From Neoarius graeffei (Eukaryota; Chordata; Actinopteri; Siluriformes; Ariidae), in the NCBI RefSeq assembly GCF_027579695.1, contig NC_083586.1, positions 6,196,001 to 6,260,000 of the forward strand: a stretch of 64,000 bases of DNA, in the 5' to 3' direction. A model generated the notes under the pieces. That model saw only the letters and a program-made list of their open reading frames with translations. It was not told where the DNA came from and made no database searches. The translations under genes and the position numbers were made by a program. Of this stretch, positions 43,820 to 54,646 are shown piece after piece (position 1 is the first letter of the stretch; the number at the start of each line of letters is the position of its first letter).

Positions 43820-46800
43820 TCCAGATTGAGGACCTGACCAAAGATAATCATGTCAAGGCTGCATCACCCACATCTCGACCCCATGCAAGTATCACAGAGA
43901 CTATCAGGGAGACAGTCACCACAGAGACAGTCATGGAAACACTTACAAAGACCTCACCAAAGTCTCGCTCTTCTGATTTTATTGTACCATCTCCATCTCC
44001 CTCCTGCATGGATTTCCCTAATAGTATGCAGAGACTGCTGCCAATGGCTACACTCTCTTTTTCTAGCCCAAATCTGTCGCGACAAGCAGTGTACCCAGCT
44101 CATCAAAAATCAACCAACAGACTGAACTGTGTTCGCCCCTACCAATCTTTTTCACCATCTAAAAGATACATGACATCTCCAATCTTTACACCCTCAAACC
44201 AAATGGAACATACAGAGAGTCTTGTATGATGTGCTGTGGGTCCCTGCATTGGGTGTAGTTTTGAAAACAAGCTGGGACCCAGTATGCCTATGCCATTCTC
44301 TATTCCTGTGTTGATAAGAAATAGAAAACATAGAGCATATTTAACCCAGGGGGTAAACCAGTCTAGTCTCCTTCCTGTTTCAAAACAACATCAGAGTGCC
44401 CAAGCGGATATTACTTCTAGACTTTCTGTAAAGCTAGCTCTTCTGAACGTTAGATCACTTTCAATCAAGTCATTTTTAATTAATGATCTTATCTGCAAAT
44501 ACAATCTTGATTTTTTGCTTCTAACTGAAACTTGGCTGGATCAAGCAAATAGTGCTACCACCCTTATTGAAGCAGCTCCCCCAAATTTTAATTTTATGAA
44601 TGTTACCCGACAGGGAAAAGGTGGAGGGATCGCAAATATTTTCAAAGTTTCTTTACAATGTAAACAATCCTCACTTGGTGATTTTACATCCTTTGAACAC
44701 TTATGTGCACTTGTTACATGCTCTCCTAACATATTGTTATTAACTATTTACAGGCCTCCGAGACATTCAGCCAAAGTCTTTCTGGAAGAGTTTGGTGAAC
44801 TGTTGTCAGTCATTTGCTTAGAGTTTGACTGTCTTATTATATCTGGGGATTTTAACTTGCATGTAGATAATCCTGCAAACACTTATGCCAGAGAACTACT
44901 TGCACTTATTGACAACTTCAACCTAGTACAACATGTACAGGGGCCGACCCACTCTCGTGGTCATACCCTTGACCTCGTCATCACAAAGGGTCTTACTGTT
45001 TCTACTACTGTTGTTGACCTGGCCTTATCTGATCATTTTTGTGTGTTCTCTGATGTTTCTATGTCTCCTCACATTCAGAACAGCTCAACAACTATGGGTA
45101 GGAGAGTCATAAACAACAACACATGTTCTCTTTGAGCAAGCTCTCTCTCGGATCTCAACCAAAATGTCAGACTCTGTAGATGATTTACTGGAAATTTTTA
45201 ATTTAAATATGACCCAAATTATGGATGATATTGCTCCATTCAAAATCCAAAGAGTCAATGGCAAGCAGAAAGCACCATGGAAGCAATACCCAGCTGTTAA
45301 ATTGCTAAAGAGAGAATGTAGAAAGACTGAAAGAAAATGGCGCAAATCTAAACTTCACATCCATTATCAAATCCATAAAGAGATGCTTTGTAAATATAAT
45401 TATGAAATTCGTAAAGCAAGACAGTCTTTCTTCTCCAACATCAGCAACAGGAATATGAACAATGCCCGTGTGCTATTTTCAACAGTAGAGAAGCTAACTA
45501 ATCCCCCACCACAATTAGCACCTGAACTTCTCTCACTTAATGCAATGAGTTTGCATCCTTCTTCAAAGGTAAAATTGATAAAATACGGCAGAATATTGCT
45601 CATAATATATCTCAGTTGCAAATAATTGAAAAACTGCAATCACCAGTGACACAGACAGATAACTTCAACACAATGTCAGAATTTTGTTTAATTGATTATG
45701 AGACTCTTGAAAAAACTGTACAAAATCTCAGTTCCTCAACATCTGAATTGGACATTCTGCCCACCAACTTTTTTAAGTCTGTTCTTCATCTTATAATTAC
45801 AGATGTGCTTCAAATCATAAATACATCCCTAGAGACTGGCATTGTTCCTGTGTCCCTGAAAAAAGCCGTTGTAAAGCCCCTACTTAACAAGAATAATCTG
45901 GATGCTTCAGTATTAAACAACTACAGGCCAATATCAAATTTACCATTCATCGGGAAAATCCTTGAAAAAATTGTCTTCAATCAATTAACTGCCTTCTTGA
46001 TATCAAACAGCTGTTTTCATAACTTTCAGTCAGGATTTCGTGCCAATCATAGCACTGAAACAGCGCTGATTAAAGTTATAAATGACATACTTCTTAATAC
46101 TGATGCAGGCAAAACATCGGTCCTGTTGTTACTGGACCTCAGTGCAGCTTTTGATACTGTTGATCACAACATACTGCTATATCGACTTGAACACTGGGTT
46201 GGGTTGACTGCTAAAGTTATCAATTGGTTAAAATCATACTTAAAAGATAGAAGCTTCTTTGTTACCATGGGAAATTGTACCTCAATATCAATGTCCTTGA
46301 CCTGTGGTGTCCCCCAGGGGTCGATTCTTGGACCATTACTATTCAACCTTTATATGCTCCCACTTGGGCAAATTATCAAGAACAACTCAATTTTGTATCA
46401 CTGCTATGCAGATGACACCCACATTTATTTTGCTCTATCACCTAATGATTATACCCCCCTTGAATGTCTCTACCAGTGTATCGACCAAATCAATAACTGG
46501 ATGTCACAAAATTTTCTTCAGCTGAACACAGATAAAACAGAAGTAATTCTATTTGGGAAAAAGATGAAAGACTCAGGATTACCACTATTCTTGACACAAA
46601 GGGGATTTAAACAAAAGATATTGTTAAAAATCTTGGTATTTTCATTGATAGCGAGCTAAACTTTGACAGTCACATGAAAGCACTCACTAAAACTGCATTT
46701 TATCACCTTAAAAACATTTCCAAACTAAGAGGACTCATGTCAAAAAATGATCTGGAAAAACTTATACACGCCTTCATCTCTAGTAGGGTTGATTACTGCA

Positions 46801-47255
46801 ATGGCCTTTTCACAAGCCTGCCAAAAAAGACCATCAAACGACTTCAGCTGGTTCAAAATGCAGCGGCTAGGGTTCTCACACGAACAAAAAGAACAGAGCA
46901 CATTACTCCAATTCTAAGGTCCCTTCACTGGCTTCCAGTAAGCTACAGAATTGACTTTAAAGCATTGCTGCTGGTGTACAAATCTCTAAACGGTACAGGG
47001 CCCAATTACCTCTCTGATATGCTACAGCGGCCTAACCCAATCAGATCTACCAGATCACAGCAGCAAAATTTACTGGTAAAACCTGTTGTTAAAACAAAGT
47101 GTGGTGAAGCAGCTTTTAGCTACTATGCAGTACAGCTATGGAACCAACTGCCAGAGGACATCAAAAATGCTCCTGCTGTTGGCAGCTTCAAATCTAAATT
47201 AAAGACCAAGCTGTTTTCAGATGCTTTCTGCTAAATTATTAATATTGTCATCTCT
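43820..47255 (+). mobile_element. L2-clade LINE (copy B), 3' end cut
   Basis: Same element as 6190-9895 but without the last ~260 bases and the CTTGC tail. The cut coincides with the edge of the duplicated block and of the LTR fossil. Confidence 0.9.
44236..47234 (+). pseudogene. L2 ORF2: endonuclease plus reverse transcriptase (copy B)
   Basis: Frames: 44236-45135 (endonuclease, LLTETWLDQAN, SGDFNLHVD), 45164-45625 (linker), 45616-46659 (RT with [35 protein letters not shown] and intact YADDTHIYF), 46674-47234 (C-terminal domain to the LFSDAFC stop). It shares with copy A the frameshifts near 45125 and 45545. Its own extra lesion is a one-base loss near 46560 in an A run. The catalytic core is better kept than in copy A. 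Confidence 0.9.
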
Positions 47256-48282
47256 GACCGGTCAGGATGTACTTATTACCTCGAGCCGATTTCGGCACCG
47301 GTCCGACCCAGTCTATCTGGAGATTAAACCAGGGGAATGAGATGCCTTTGCTTTGCAGTGGGGCGCAGTTCAACGGTTGGGCTGGTTGGAATTGGCAGCA
47401 AATCAAGCACCCTTTGACATACTTGGTAATCATGAAGGGCCAATAGACAATCTTTTGAAGTGTCTGGTAGGTTGCCTGAGCGTTCCTATGGCCCCCGCAC
47501 GGGCTGTCATGAGTGTACTGCAACATGACCCCCCTATGATCTGTGGGCACGACCCACCGGGGAGGTCCCTGGTTGCGTGGTGTGTACACCAGGAGTCCTT
47601 TCTCGAGTTTTAAGCCGTTTTTGAGATTGTGAAGGTGATTTAAGTCTTGGGACTGTTGCAACTCTTGTGGGGAAATTGGGAACGCCACGGGGTCCACAAG
47701 GAACTTACGGATTTGGTGGATCACGGGATCCCTTTCCTGCATAGACATCAGGTCGGCATCCTGGGGCAGTCGGCTGAGTTGCACTGTTCCTGCTTGGGGT
47801 ACTGCGTCAGTTTGACCTGCTCTAGCCTGTCGGCGAGTAATCGCGGTTACGTCATGGCGTGGCATCTCGGGAAGCCATGACGGCTGGAATTCCCAAAGGG
47901 GGCCATCTACGGCTCATGCTTTGGCGAGGCCATCTGCCTCATCGTTACCGACTTTGTCAGGTCCTGGGACTTGAGAATGTCCCTTCATCTTCTTCCAGTA
48001 GATGCACATTCCCTGTTCGGTTACAAGTCGATCGCATGCTAGGAAGAGTTCGGAGTGTTTCACTTCCTTGCCCCTTGCGTTTTTCATGTCCTTCACCTTC
48101 CACGAGGGAAAGTGTGAGACGAAGCTATGCCTGGCATAGTTTGAATCAGAGCAGAGAACTAACTGCTTGATGTTCTCATGGGCAGCTTGTTGCAGGACGA
48201 TGAGCACAGCTGCTACCTCCGCATATTGGCTAGTCTTAGCCCCAAGTCGGTGTTGGTATTTCGGGATTTTGTATTGCCACAC
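47256..48282 (-). pseudogene. RNase H and integrase regions of the LTR fossil
   Basis: The RNase H-like region shows [28 protein letters not shown] and [20 protein letters not shown]. The integrase region shows an H-H-C-C finger ([18 protein letters not shown] ... CLICCQFQP) and the beginning of the catalytic core ([15 protein letters not shown]). The order RNase H then integrase is that of retroviruses and classic Ty3/Gypsy, unlike the element at 37 kb. Confidence 0.8.
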
Positions 48283-48485
48283 GAACGTCGGTGGAGTGTT
48301 CGGATCTGTTGGGATTCGGACGGTGTGGATGTCTGTGACTCTGCAGTCATTGGAATCTCGTGCCCAGATCGCCTTGAAGTCGTAGAACAGTTCACGGAGC
48401 TGTCATCTCTGGGCGTCCGTGGTCAGGCTGTCAGCTTTCACCAGCTGTTGTTGAACCTCTTGTTTGAAGCCTGGGTACGGTTCAC

Positions 48486-50168
48486 CTAAAGCTGAATCAA
48501 CGACCTCAGTTGCAGGGGTGATGTTGCTCGATTGCGTGACAAGAGCGTACACCAGCATGTGTTTCGGGTTGTGACAGTTTTGGTCATGAATATGCGCTCG
48601 TCACGAAGCATGTCATGGGGTTTGACGCGGATCATGTGGAAAGGAAGAGTAACCCAGAGAGGTTCCACTGGATCGGAATGAGTGTCCGGCGTTGGCAGCT
48701 CACCGATGACTGGAATGGTGAGTTCAAAGTCATGGAATGCCTGGTCTATCAGAAGGCCTAAAGGCCGATGGGCGGGGATCGTGAGGGCGTCCCGCGTGGA
48801 GTTTTGAACCAGGAGGTAAGCGGAACGATGACTCACTTCAAGCAGCGGAGTCCCACACACGGCTAAGTCGAGCTCCATGAAGAATTTGAGAGACAGGAAG
48901 AACGCCTGGGAGCTACGAAACTGTTGGTCTTTCATGATGACCAGCTTAAGAGGGGAACCAGCAGTCCTAGCGGGAATGACAACGTCGAATTCGCTAGCAA
49001 CATGGCAGGCTTGGGGAATCATTTGTCCTGACCGCATTTGTTCCGGGTCAGCTTGGAATAGGTGCTTAGCGGCGTCGGCTTGGGTCCAGATGACCTGGTT
49101 GACTAGGTCCAGCTGGGCTCCCAGTCTGACCAAGATGTCTGTCCCGATGACCAGTGAGTCAGGAAGTCCGGGGACGACACTCAAGAAATGAAGAAATTCT
49201 CTCTGACCGATGGCGAGCGACACGGCGCAGACGCCCGTGGCTTTGGTGGGGCTCTGTGGTTGTTCAGCTGACAGTAGCCGGTGGCTCTTCTGCACAAAGA
49301 CAGGGGAAGGAGTGCTCTGACGCACTATGTCGAACCACGTTTGGCTTATGGCTGACTTCACTGACCAAAGCGCTAACCTGACGCCTGGTGCCGTGACGCC
49401 GTTGACAGTAATGTTGCCAGATATCCAGGGGTAGTACCTGGTTGGGGCAGATTCGCCAAGAAAGCAAAGGAAAGACGGGTGGCCATCGAGCACTTTGCGG
49501 TTGAGAAGAGTGTCGGTTGAGTTTGGCGCTTCTTGACTCGGCTGAGGGTGGAGCGGAGTGGTCTCGAGGTTCTCGGGAAACTGCCCTGACTCAGCTATCG
49601 GTGGAGAGGCATCCGCGCTAACTTCATCGCAATGGGCTCGGTCATGACGACGAGGATCTGGGGTCTGTGGGGACGCGACCTGGGCCCACAGTTGCCCACG
49701 ACGACAGTCAATGAGGGGCGCTAGCCTATCTAGTAGGTCTTGGCCAATGAGGAACGGTTCTACCCCAACAGAGCAGATGTAAGTGGGGTGAGTGATGGAC
49801 ATGCCCTGGAACGTGAGTTCTAACCATGCGATGGTTGTTACTGGGGCTTGATTCTGGGTGAAGCTAACCAAGTTGATGTCACAGCGTTTGGTTCTGATGG
49901 GTCTACCTTGCACGCGCCGTGCATCAGAAACCTCTGCGAAGACTTTGGAACACATCAGGGTGATTTCCGACCCGGTATCCAAGAGAGCTTGGAGGGAAAT
50001 GTTGCCTTCTACCACCACTGGGGTATAGATATGCTTGGTATTGCCTTTCCTAACCAAATCTCCAAGAAACTGCGTCAGGGGTGCATCCTGCGGGTCAGGC
50101 TTCACCACCGGAGGGGGTGGTTTCACCTCATCGCTGCCTATTGGGCAGGGGTCCTTTCCCCACCCCAC
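48486..50168 (-). pseudogene. Protease-region open frame of the LTR fossil
   Basis: A 560-codon frame. A retropepsin-like module sits near the N-terminus (LQALLDTGSEITLM, then FLIGQDLLDRLAPLID). About 180 residues later comes a second region with a similar closing motif (SLVIGTDILVRLGAQLD), suggesting a duplicated protease-like fold. The C-terminal third (VPAHRPLGLLIDQAFHDFEL-like) I cannot assign. Confidence 0.65.
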
Positions 50169-50210
50169 GAGGTAGACACGTGGTGGTGGTGGGGATGGGT
50201 CCCGGCCTAG

Positions 50211-51959
50211 TCATGCTGACAGTTTGTCCCTGTCCTTGCTCGGCTTACCCTTCCTTTTCTTATCGCTCAGCAGTTGTTTAATCTGTGCTAGTTCGGCCCT
50301 CAGTTCTGCCATCCCAAGCGGCTCTTGGTTGGCTTGTTTAGCGGTAGCTGGCTTAGGGCTCTGCTCCCTTCGAGAGGAGTTGCGATGGGGCCCTGACTGT
50401 CCGCTGTTCTGGGATTTAGGGCCGTAACTGCCAGGTTTGCGGTTACCTTGCCCTTTGGCATTGGGGCCCTGTTCCCCCTTGGCTCCAGCTTGTCGGCCTT
50501 TCCAGTTACCTTTGGGTTGACTCGACGTCTGGTGGCCAGGGTTTGGGTTCGCCCAAGGGGGTCCACTGTGTGGGGCTTCACCTCCTTCTAGGCCTAAGGA
50601 CTGACCTTCCTGCTCATGTAGGCTGAGGACTCTGGGATCGTCCTCGTGGCGGTCCGTGGGTCGGACGAACGTCTCCCACGTTAGTTGTGCGGTGCGACGC
50701 ATTTCTCTCATAGTATGGGGGCGCTGGTGACACGCGAGTGTTACTTGGTTACGGATGCACGGGTGAAGGTTATGGAGGAAGAGGGACTTGAAGTTGCGAT
50801 CTTCCTCTAGCCCGGGCTCGCTTCTGCCCTGAAAGTACGCCGCGCGGAGCAGACGGTAGTACTCGCGAGGGTGTTTGCTTCGCTTCTGTCTGATTTGAAT
50901 GGCACCCATCATCGCAGCAGTCTCGTCCTCGTACAACGAGTATTCCTCTTTCAAGTGCTTACTTATTTTCTTGTAGTTGTCGAGGACTGACTGTGGTAGG
51001 GTCTCAACGAATGCTCGTACGCCACTACCTAAAGTTTTCCAGACTAGTCTGGCCTTTTCATGCGACGTAGCCTCTGGCAGGTCCAGGAGGCTACGTTCGA
51101 TTTCCCGGAAATAATCATTAACGCTTCGGTGTCTATGATTTTCCGGCTCAAAACGCTCTATGTCTTTCGCAAGGATGTCAATTTGGCGGATCCTAGTATT
51201 GCGTTCTGCGACGAGGCGTTTTGATTTTGAGCCGTAGGGGTCCTCGCTGTCTTCACTATTTGAGCTGCTCTCATATCGCCTATGTCTGCGTTTCGGCTTG
51301 TAGGTGGCCTCTCCGTCAGAGGAGTCTGAGGGTACGTAGCGCTGCGTTTTCTGCGTGCTAGAGGCTGCAGCGATATTGAAGCGCGAGGGGGTGTAGTGGG
51401 GAGTAAAGTAAAAACTCCCAGCACCACGAGATGGCGATCGCGCAGCTTTCACGCGAGTTGAGCTTGAGTGCGGTGTCTGATCTACCGTTCTAAGCTCAGG
51501 TTCTTCCTCCTCCAGAGCGGAACTCTGTTCTTGGGAGGGTTTGGCCGATCCCTCATCTGACCGATGTGCTTGCGTCACTTCTTCTCTGAGGCATTCTATT
51601 TCGTGCTTTAGTTCATCTTGTGTGGCTCTCATGCCCACGAGGCTACTCTCCGTGCTTTCTGCTCTCCTTTGAGCTTCGGCCAGTTGTCGTTTTAGTGTTC
51701 TTTTCTCTTGTTCGAGGGTCATACACACATGTTCCATTTCCTTATAGTAGATCATGAACAATTTGGGTAGCCCTTCTGGGAGAGTCATAGTACGCTCCTT
51801 AAGCTCCCTAATGGCTATGTGTATTTCATCAAAGCGAGCCTTTTGGTCCAGATCACAGAAGTAATTTCTCCTATCCTCCGGGACTTGGCCTAAATCGCCT
51901 ACAACGTCGAAAAGAGAGAGAAGGGGCCCTTCTGACTCACTTGATGGGGAATGCAACAT
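50211..51959 (-). CDS. gag-like open frame of the LTR fossil
   Basis: 582 codons from ATG at 51959. The N-terminal third is helical with a likely coiled coil (MTLEQEKRTLKRQLAEAQRR, residues about 78-125). The middle is Ser/Glu-rich and charged. A capsid-like region follows (about 265-420, SVNDYFREIERSLLDLPEAT, HPREYYRLLRAAYFQGR). The C-terminus is Gly/Lys/Asn-rich and basic, with no Cys-His knuckle visible. It ends 42 bases before the protease frame starts. Assignment as gag rests on position and layout. Confidence 0.7.
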   Translation of the reverse strand: MLHSPSSESEGPLLSLFDVVGDLGQVPEDRRNYFCDLDQKARFDEIHIAIRELKERTMTLPEGLPKLFMIYYKEMEHVCMTLEQEKRTLKRQLAEAQRRAESTESSLVGMRATQDELKHEIECLREEVTQAHRSDEGSAKPSQEQSSALEEEEPELRTVDQTPHSSSTRVKAARSPSRGAGSFYFTPHYTPSRFNIAAASSTQKTQRYVPSDSSDGEATYKPKRRHRRYESSSNSEDSEDPYGSKSKRLVAERNTRIRQIDILAKDIERFEPENHRHRSVNDYFREIERSLLDLPEATSHEKARLVWKTLGSGVRAFVETLPQSVLDNYKKISKHLKEEYSLYEDETAAMMGAIQIRQKRSKHPREYYRLLRAAYFQGRSEPGLEEDRNFKSLFLHNLHPCIRNQVTLACHQRPHTMREMRRTAQLTWETFVRPTDRHEDDPRVLSLHEQEGQSLGLEGGEAPHSGPPWANPNPGHQTSSQPKGNWKGRQAGAKGEQGPNAKGQGNRKPGSYGPKSQNSGQSGPHRNSSRREQSPKPATAKQANQEPLGMAELRAELAQIKQLLSDKKRKGKPSKDRDKLSA

Positions 51960-52373
51960 TTTGTTCGAAACGTATTAATTAACTTAAAGGAAATTAATAC
52001 TAAGTGTTGATTAGGTTAGAATTTAATTTAATCCAAGTTGCTAAATAATTGATTTGTGGTTTCTTAGCTACTTTGTTTTTCACTAATGTTTCACTTGTAT
52101 TAATTAGCCTAATTAATAATATTAGTTAACAATAATGATTATTATTAATAATATTAATTAAGTACTTGGATTAGATATTACTCTAATGCACTAATCAATT
52201 AAACCGGTTTATCAGCTAACTGTGGTTGACAGCTGAATTTCAGTTCTGTGATTAACACACTGTTAATGATTCACCATTAAAGTCACCTGTGTTATACCTT
52301 GGCAGTTTACAAGTTATTGTTGAGAAATTCACAAGGTCATTAAACTAGTCCTCACACGAGGGCACCAATTTAA

Positions 52374-53620
52374 TGTAGGTGGAATTGGGATTAATTAAAT
52401 TATAAATTATGTAATAATTGATAATTGAATTAATCAATTTATAATTAAAGATCAGTCTCATAAAATCTTACATTATTAATCTTAATATTCACCGTGAATG
52501 GTTACATTCAAGATTAATGGTAGCTCTGCATTAGATGGGAAACCCAGTTGTATACAAAAGCTAAATTTGAAGGAAAAAGGAGTTCTAAATAGTTGACCTT
52601 GTGAATAAACAACAGGAACAAGTAAAATGTAATTCAATTTGATTAGCTTTTATTTGTCTACTACTCACTAATAATAATCTCACAAAATACATTCAATGTC
52701 GGGCAAAGGTAATAACAAGACAAAACAATGGAACAATTACACCTGGGCCATAGGTTTGGGCCGGAGAGAGGAAGAGAGAGAGAGAAAGAGAGAGATAGGG
52801 AAAGAGAGTCCCTTGTGTGTGCATGTGTGTGACTAGGGAAAGCCGATGCGTGCGTGTGTGTAGGTGTGTGTGTGTGTGTGTGTGTATCTGTGGGCAGATG
52901 CTAATGACTAGCCACTCTGGCAATGCTTAAACAAAATGGCGGTCAATGCCTAGATGTCGTAAACCAGGTGACGTATCACAGGTAACTCAGGGAGGGAGGT
53001 ACCAAAATGGCGTCGGGGAATATGGCGCCTGCAGGCCTAGTCGAGAACACAAGCCTACCAGCTAGCGTATCACTCTGAGGCAGCTAGCAATGAGTTGCTA
53101 ATGAGAATCTGGCCACGTTACAGCTGGATCCAAACACTGTACTTAACAACAATTTCCAACAGACTATCTAGGCAAAGAACTCAACGCGAGGGAGAGAGAG
53201 AGAGAGAGAGAGAGAGTGTAATAGGTGTTGGATGGAGAGGACTAGGCCTTGTAGCGGTCCAGCCTCGGAGCTTAAAATAACAAACTTGTCGCTGCACTGC
53301 TAATCAGATAGGGAAGCTAGCAATGGAGTTAAGGAAAGACATCATGCAAGATACCCTGTCTAACAAGTTCCTCCGGTGATGCGTCGACGAGAAAAAGGCT
53401 GAGAGGAGCGAAGCTGTCCGCAAATGCCTCTTAGTGTGGAAAACTACTTAACTGTAGTTAAACTTTGCAAAGGTTTAGAATCAAAACCACTATCACTGAA
53501 ACCTAGCGGGTTGTTCAAAAGTTCGGCCGAAACTAATTTGAACAGGCTGTTCTCAGACAATAGCGGTTAGTATCACACTGTAGCTTACAGTCCGTCCGAC
53601 CACTCCAGTAGCCAGAACAT
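52374..53620 (-). repeat. LTR candidate of the 47-53 kb fossil
   Basis: It starts TGTAGGTGGAATTGGG next to the PBS-like site. An AATAAA on the minus strand is near 52650. AG- and GT-rich microsatellites lie at 52755-52800 and 52845-52885, and GA repeats at 53190-53216. The outer edge is a guess. Confidence 0.4.
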
Positions 53621-53672
53621 GAGAGGACGAATCGAGGTGCTCTCGATACAGTTAAAGCAGTTCCACTTTACG

Positions 53673-53885
53673 TCACATCCGGGTGGAGCGCGCAAGGAAT
53701 TGTGGGATCGTTATAGGGGGCGCTGGCAAGTTACCAACATATGTCACATGTGGCAACAAGCTGGGGTCAGCTTTCCATTCCTTCTCACTAACACTGTATG
53801 GATCTACATTCCCAATGAAACGTACCTTCTCAGCATAACGCTCCCGTGCCTGCTTATTCAAACTTTCACAGTAGTGCTCCATCAC
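53673..53885 (-). CDS. YqaJ-nuclease-family N-terminal exon (orphan)
   Basis: The frame reads KQARERYAEKVRFIGNVDPY, then EWKADPSLLPHVTYVG. This resembles the N-terminal part of multicopy fish proteins with a YqaJ-type recombinase/exonuclease domain, which commonly have RYxEKLxxIGGxDPY and SLLPPVTYPDI. A possible donor G|GTAACT follows TYV near 53734. Upstream (higher coordinates) is a GC-rich stretch with AAGATGGCC near 54006. No nuclease domain is in the window. A related exon lies at 62286-62519. Confidence 0.5.
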   Translation of the reverse strand: MMEHYCESLNKQARERYAEKVRFIGNVDPYSVSEKEWKADPSLLPHVTYVGNLPAPPITIPQFLARSTRM

Positions 53886-54329
53886 TTCAGATGTCTAAAT
53901 TCTTAAAAAATCCAAGCTTCTAAGCCCTCTAACGCGGAAACGAATCGGTGAATGTGTACTCTATGATGTGTACTCTATGAGCGCTCTGGAGCGAGTGACT
54001 TCCAAGATGGCCACGCACGCGCAGTGTTACTATTTTTAGCATCATCTCGGAGCCCTCTATTACCAAGACCAGCAGCTGTTTTTTTTTCTCTCACTTTAAT
54101 GAAATACTCCAGAAAATGTCTGTTATAAAATAAACAACCAAAAATATTTTGAATTGTGCTGTGAGATTACATTGCAGACTTTCAGTTTGAAATTGTATGT
54201 ATTTCGAGGAGGGTTTCTCTTTCCATCTGCCCAACCCCCTTCCTCTCTCGCTACACATGCGACTCCTGAGATACCAGTGACCCCGTCTTGCCACCATCAC
54301 CTTCTGGCTCCATCCTTCAGGATAAATTC
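53886..54329. other. GC-rich flank and spacer
   Basis: A repeated GTGTACTCTATGA (53955-53980) and a CpG-rich patch to 54030 may be the promoter side of the preceding exon. I see no other gene. Confidence 0.35.
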
Positions 54330-54331
54330 TA

Positions 54332-54539
54332 CACTGTAAAAAATGATTTGTTGTTTTAACTTAAAAAAGGTAGTACCCGAGCTTCCTTAAAATTTTGAGT
54401 TCATTGAAATTCATATAGTGAGTTAAATTGTTTGCCTGATTGCGTTAACTTACTATATTAATTTCAATGAACTCAAAATTTTAAGGCAGCCTGGGTACTA
54501 CCTTTTTTAAGTTAAAACAACAAATCATTTTTTACAGTG
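54332..54539. mobile_element. Palindromic MITE with TA target
   Basis: 208 bp. The arms, CACTGTAAAAAATGATTTG outward and inverted at the other end, extend about 90 bases to TTTCAATGAACTCAAAATTT and are flanked by TA on both sides. The loop is about 25 bases. It is non-coding, probably driven by a Tc1/mariner-type transposase. Confidence 0.9.
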
Positions 54540-54646
54540 TATATATGTAACATTTAAATGTCCGGAATGTATATATTTCTGTAAAGCTGCTTTGTTATGA
54601 TGTCCATGGTTAAAAGCATTTTACAGGTAAAATTGAATTTAATTGT

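Larger units (their letters stand above)
39889..47255. repeat. Large duplicated block, copy B
   Basis: Counterpart of 548-9632, with uninterrupted sites where copy A has the foldback element (near 40113) and the SINE (near 41668). It carries small differences, for example an extra CTTCAACCAG near 41552. It ends abruptly inside the L2 3' region at CATCTCT, where the LTR fossil begins. Confidence 0.92.
47256..53620 (-). mobile_element. LTR retroelement (Ty3/Gypsy- or retrovirus-like), fossil, broken
   Basis: Minus-strand parts in order: an LTR whose inner edge is at 52374 (TGTAGG on the plus strand) and whose outer edge is uncertain, perhaps near 53620; a PBS-like TGGTGCCCTCGTGTGAGG (52350-52367); gag (50211-51959); a protease region (48486-50168); an RNase H region (47914-48282); and an integrase region (47256-47865). 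Only one LTR is in the window, so age cannot be read from LTR divergence. It is broken, with at least a few breaks, though gag is a long open frame. The exact family is not fixed. Confidence 0.8.

Noticed and set aside
48877-50427. Plus-strand open frames in the LTR fossil
   Set aside because: Antisense shadows of the long minus-strand frames.
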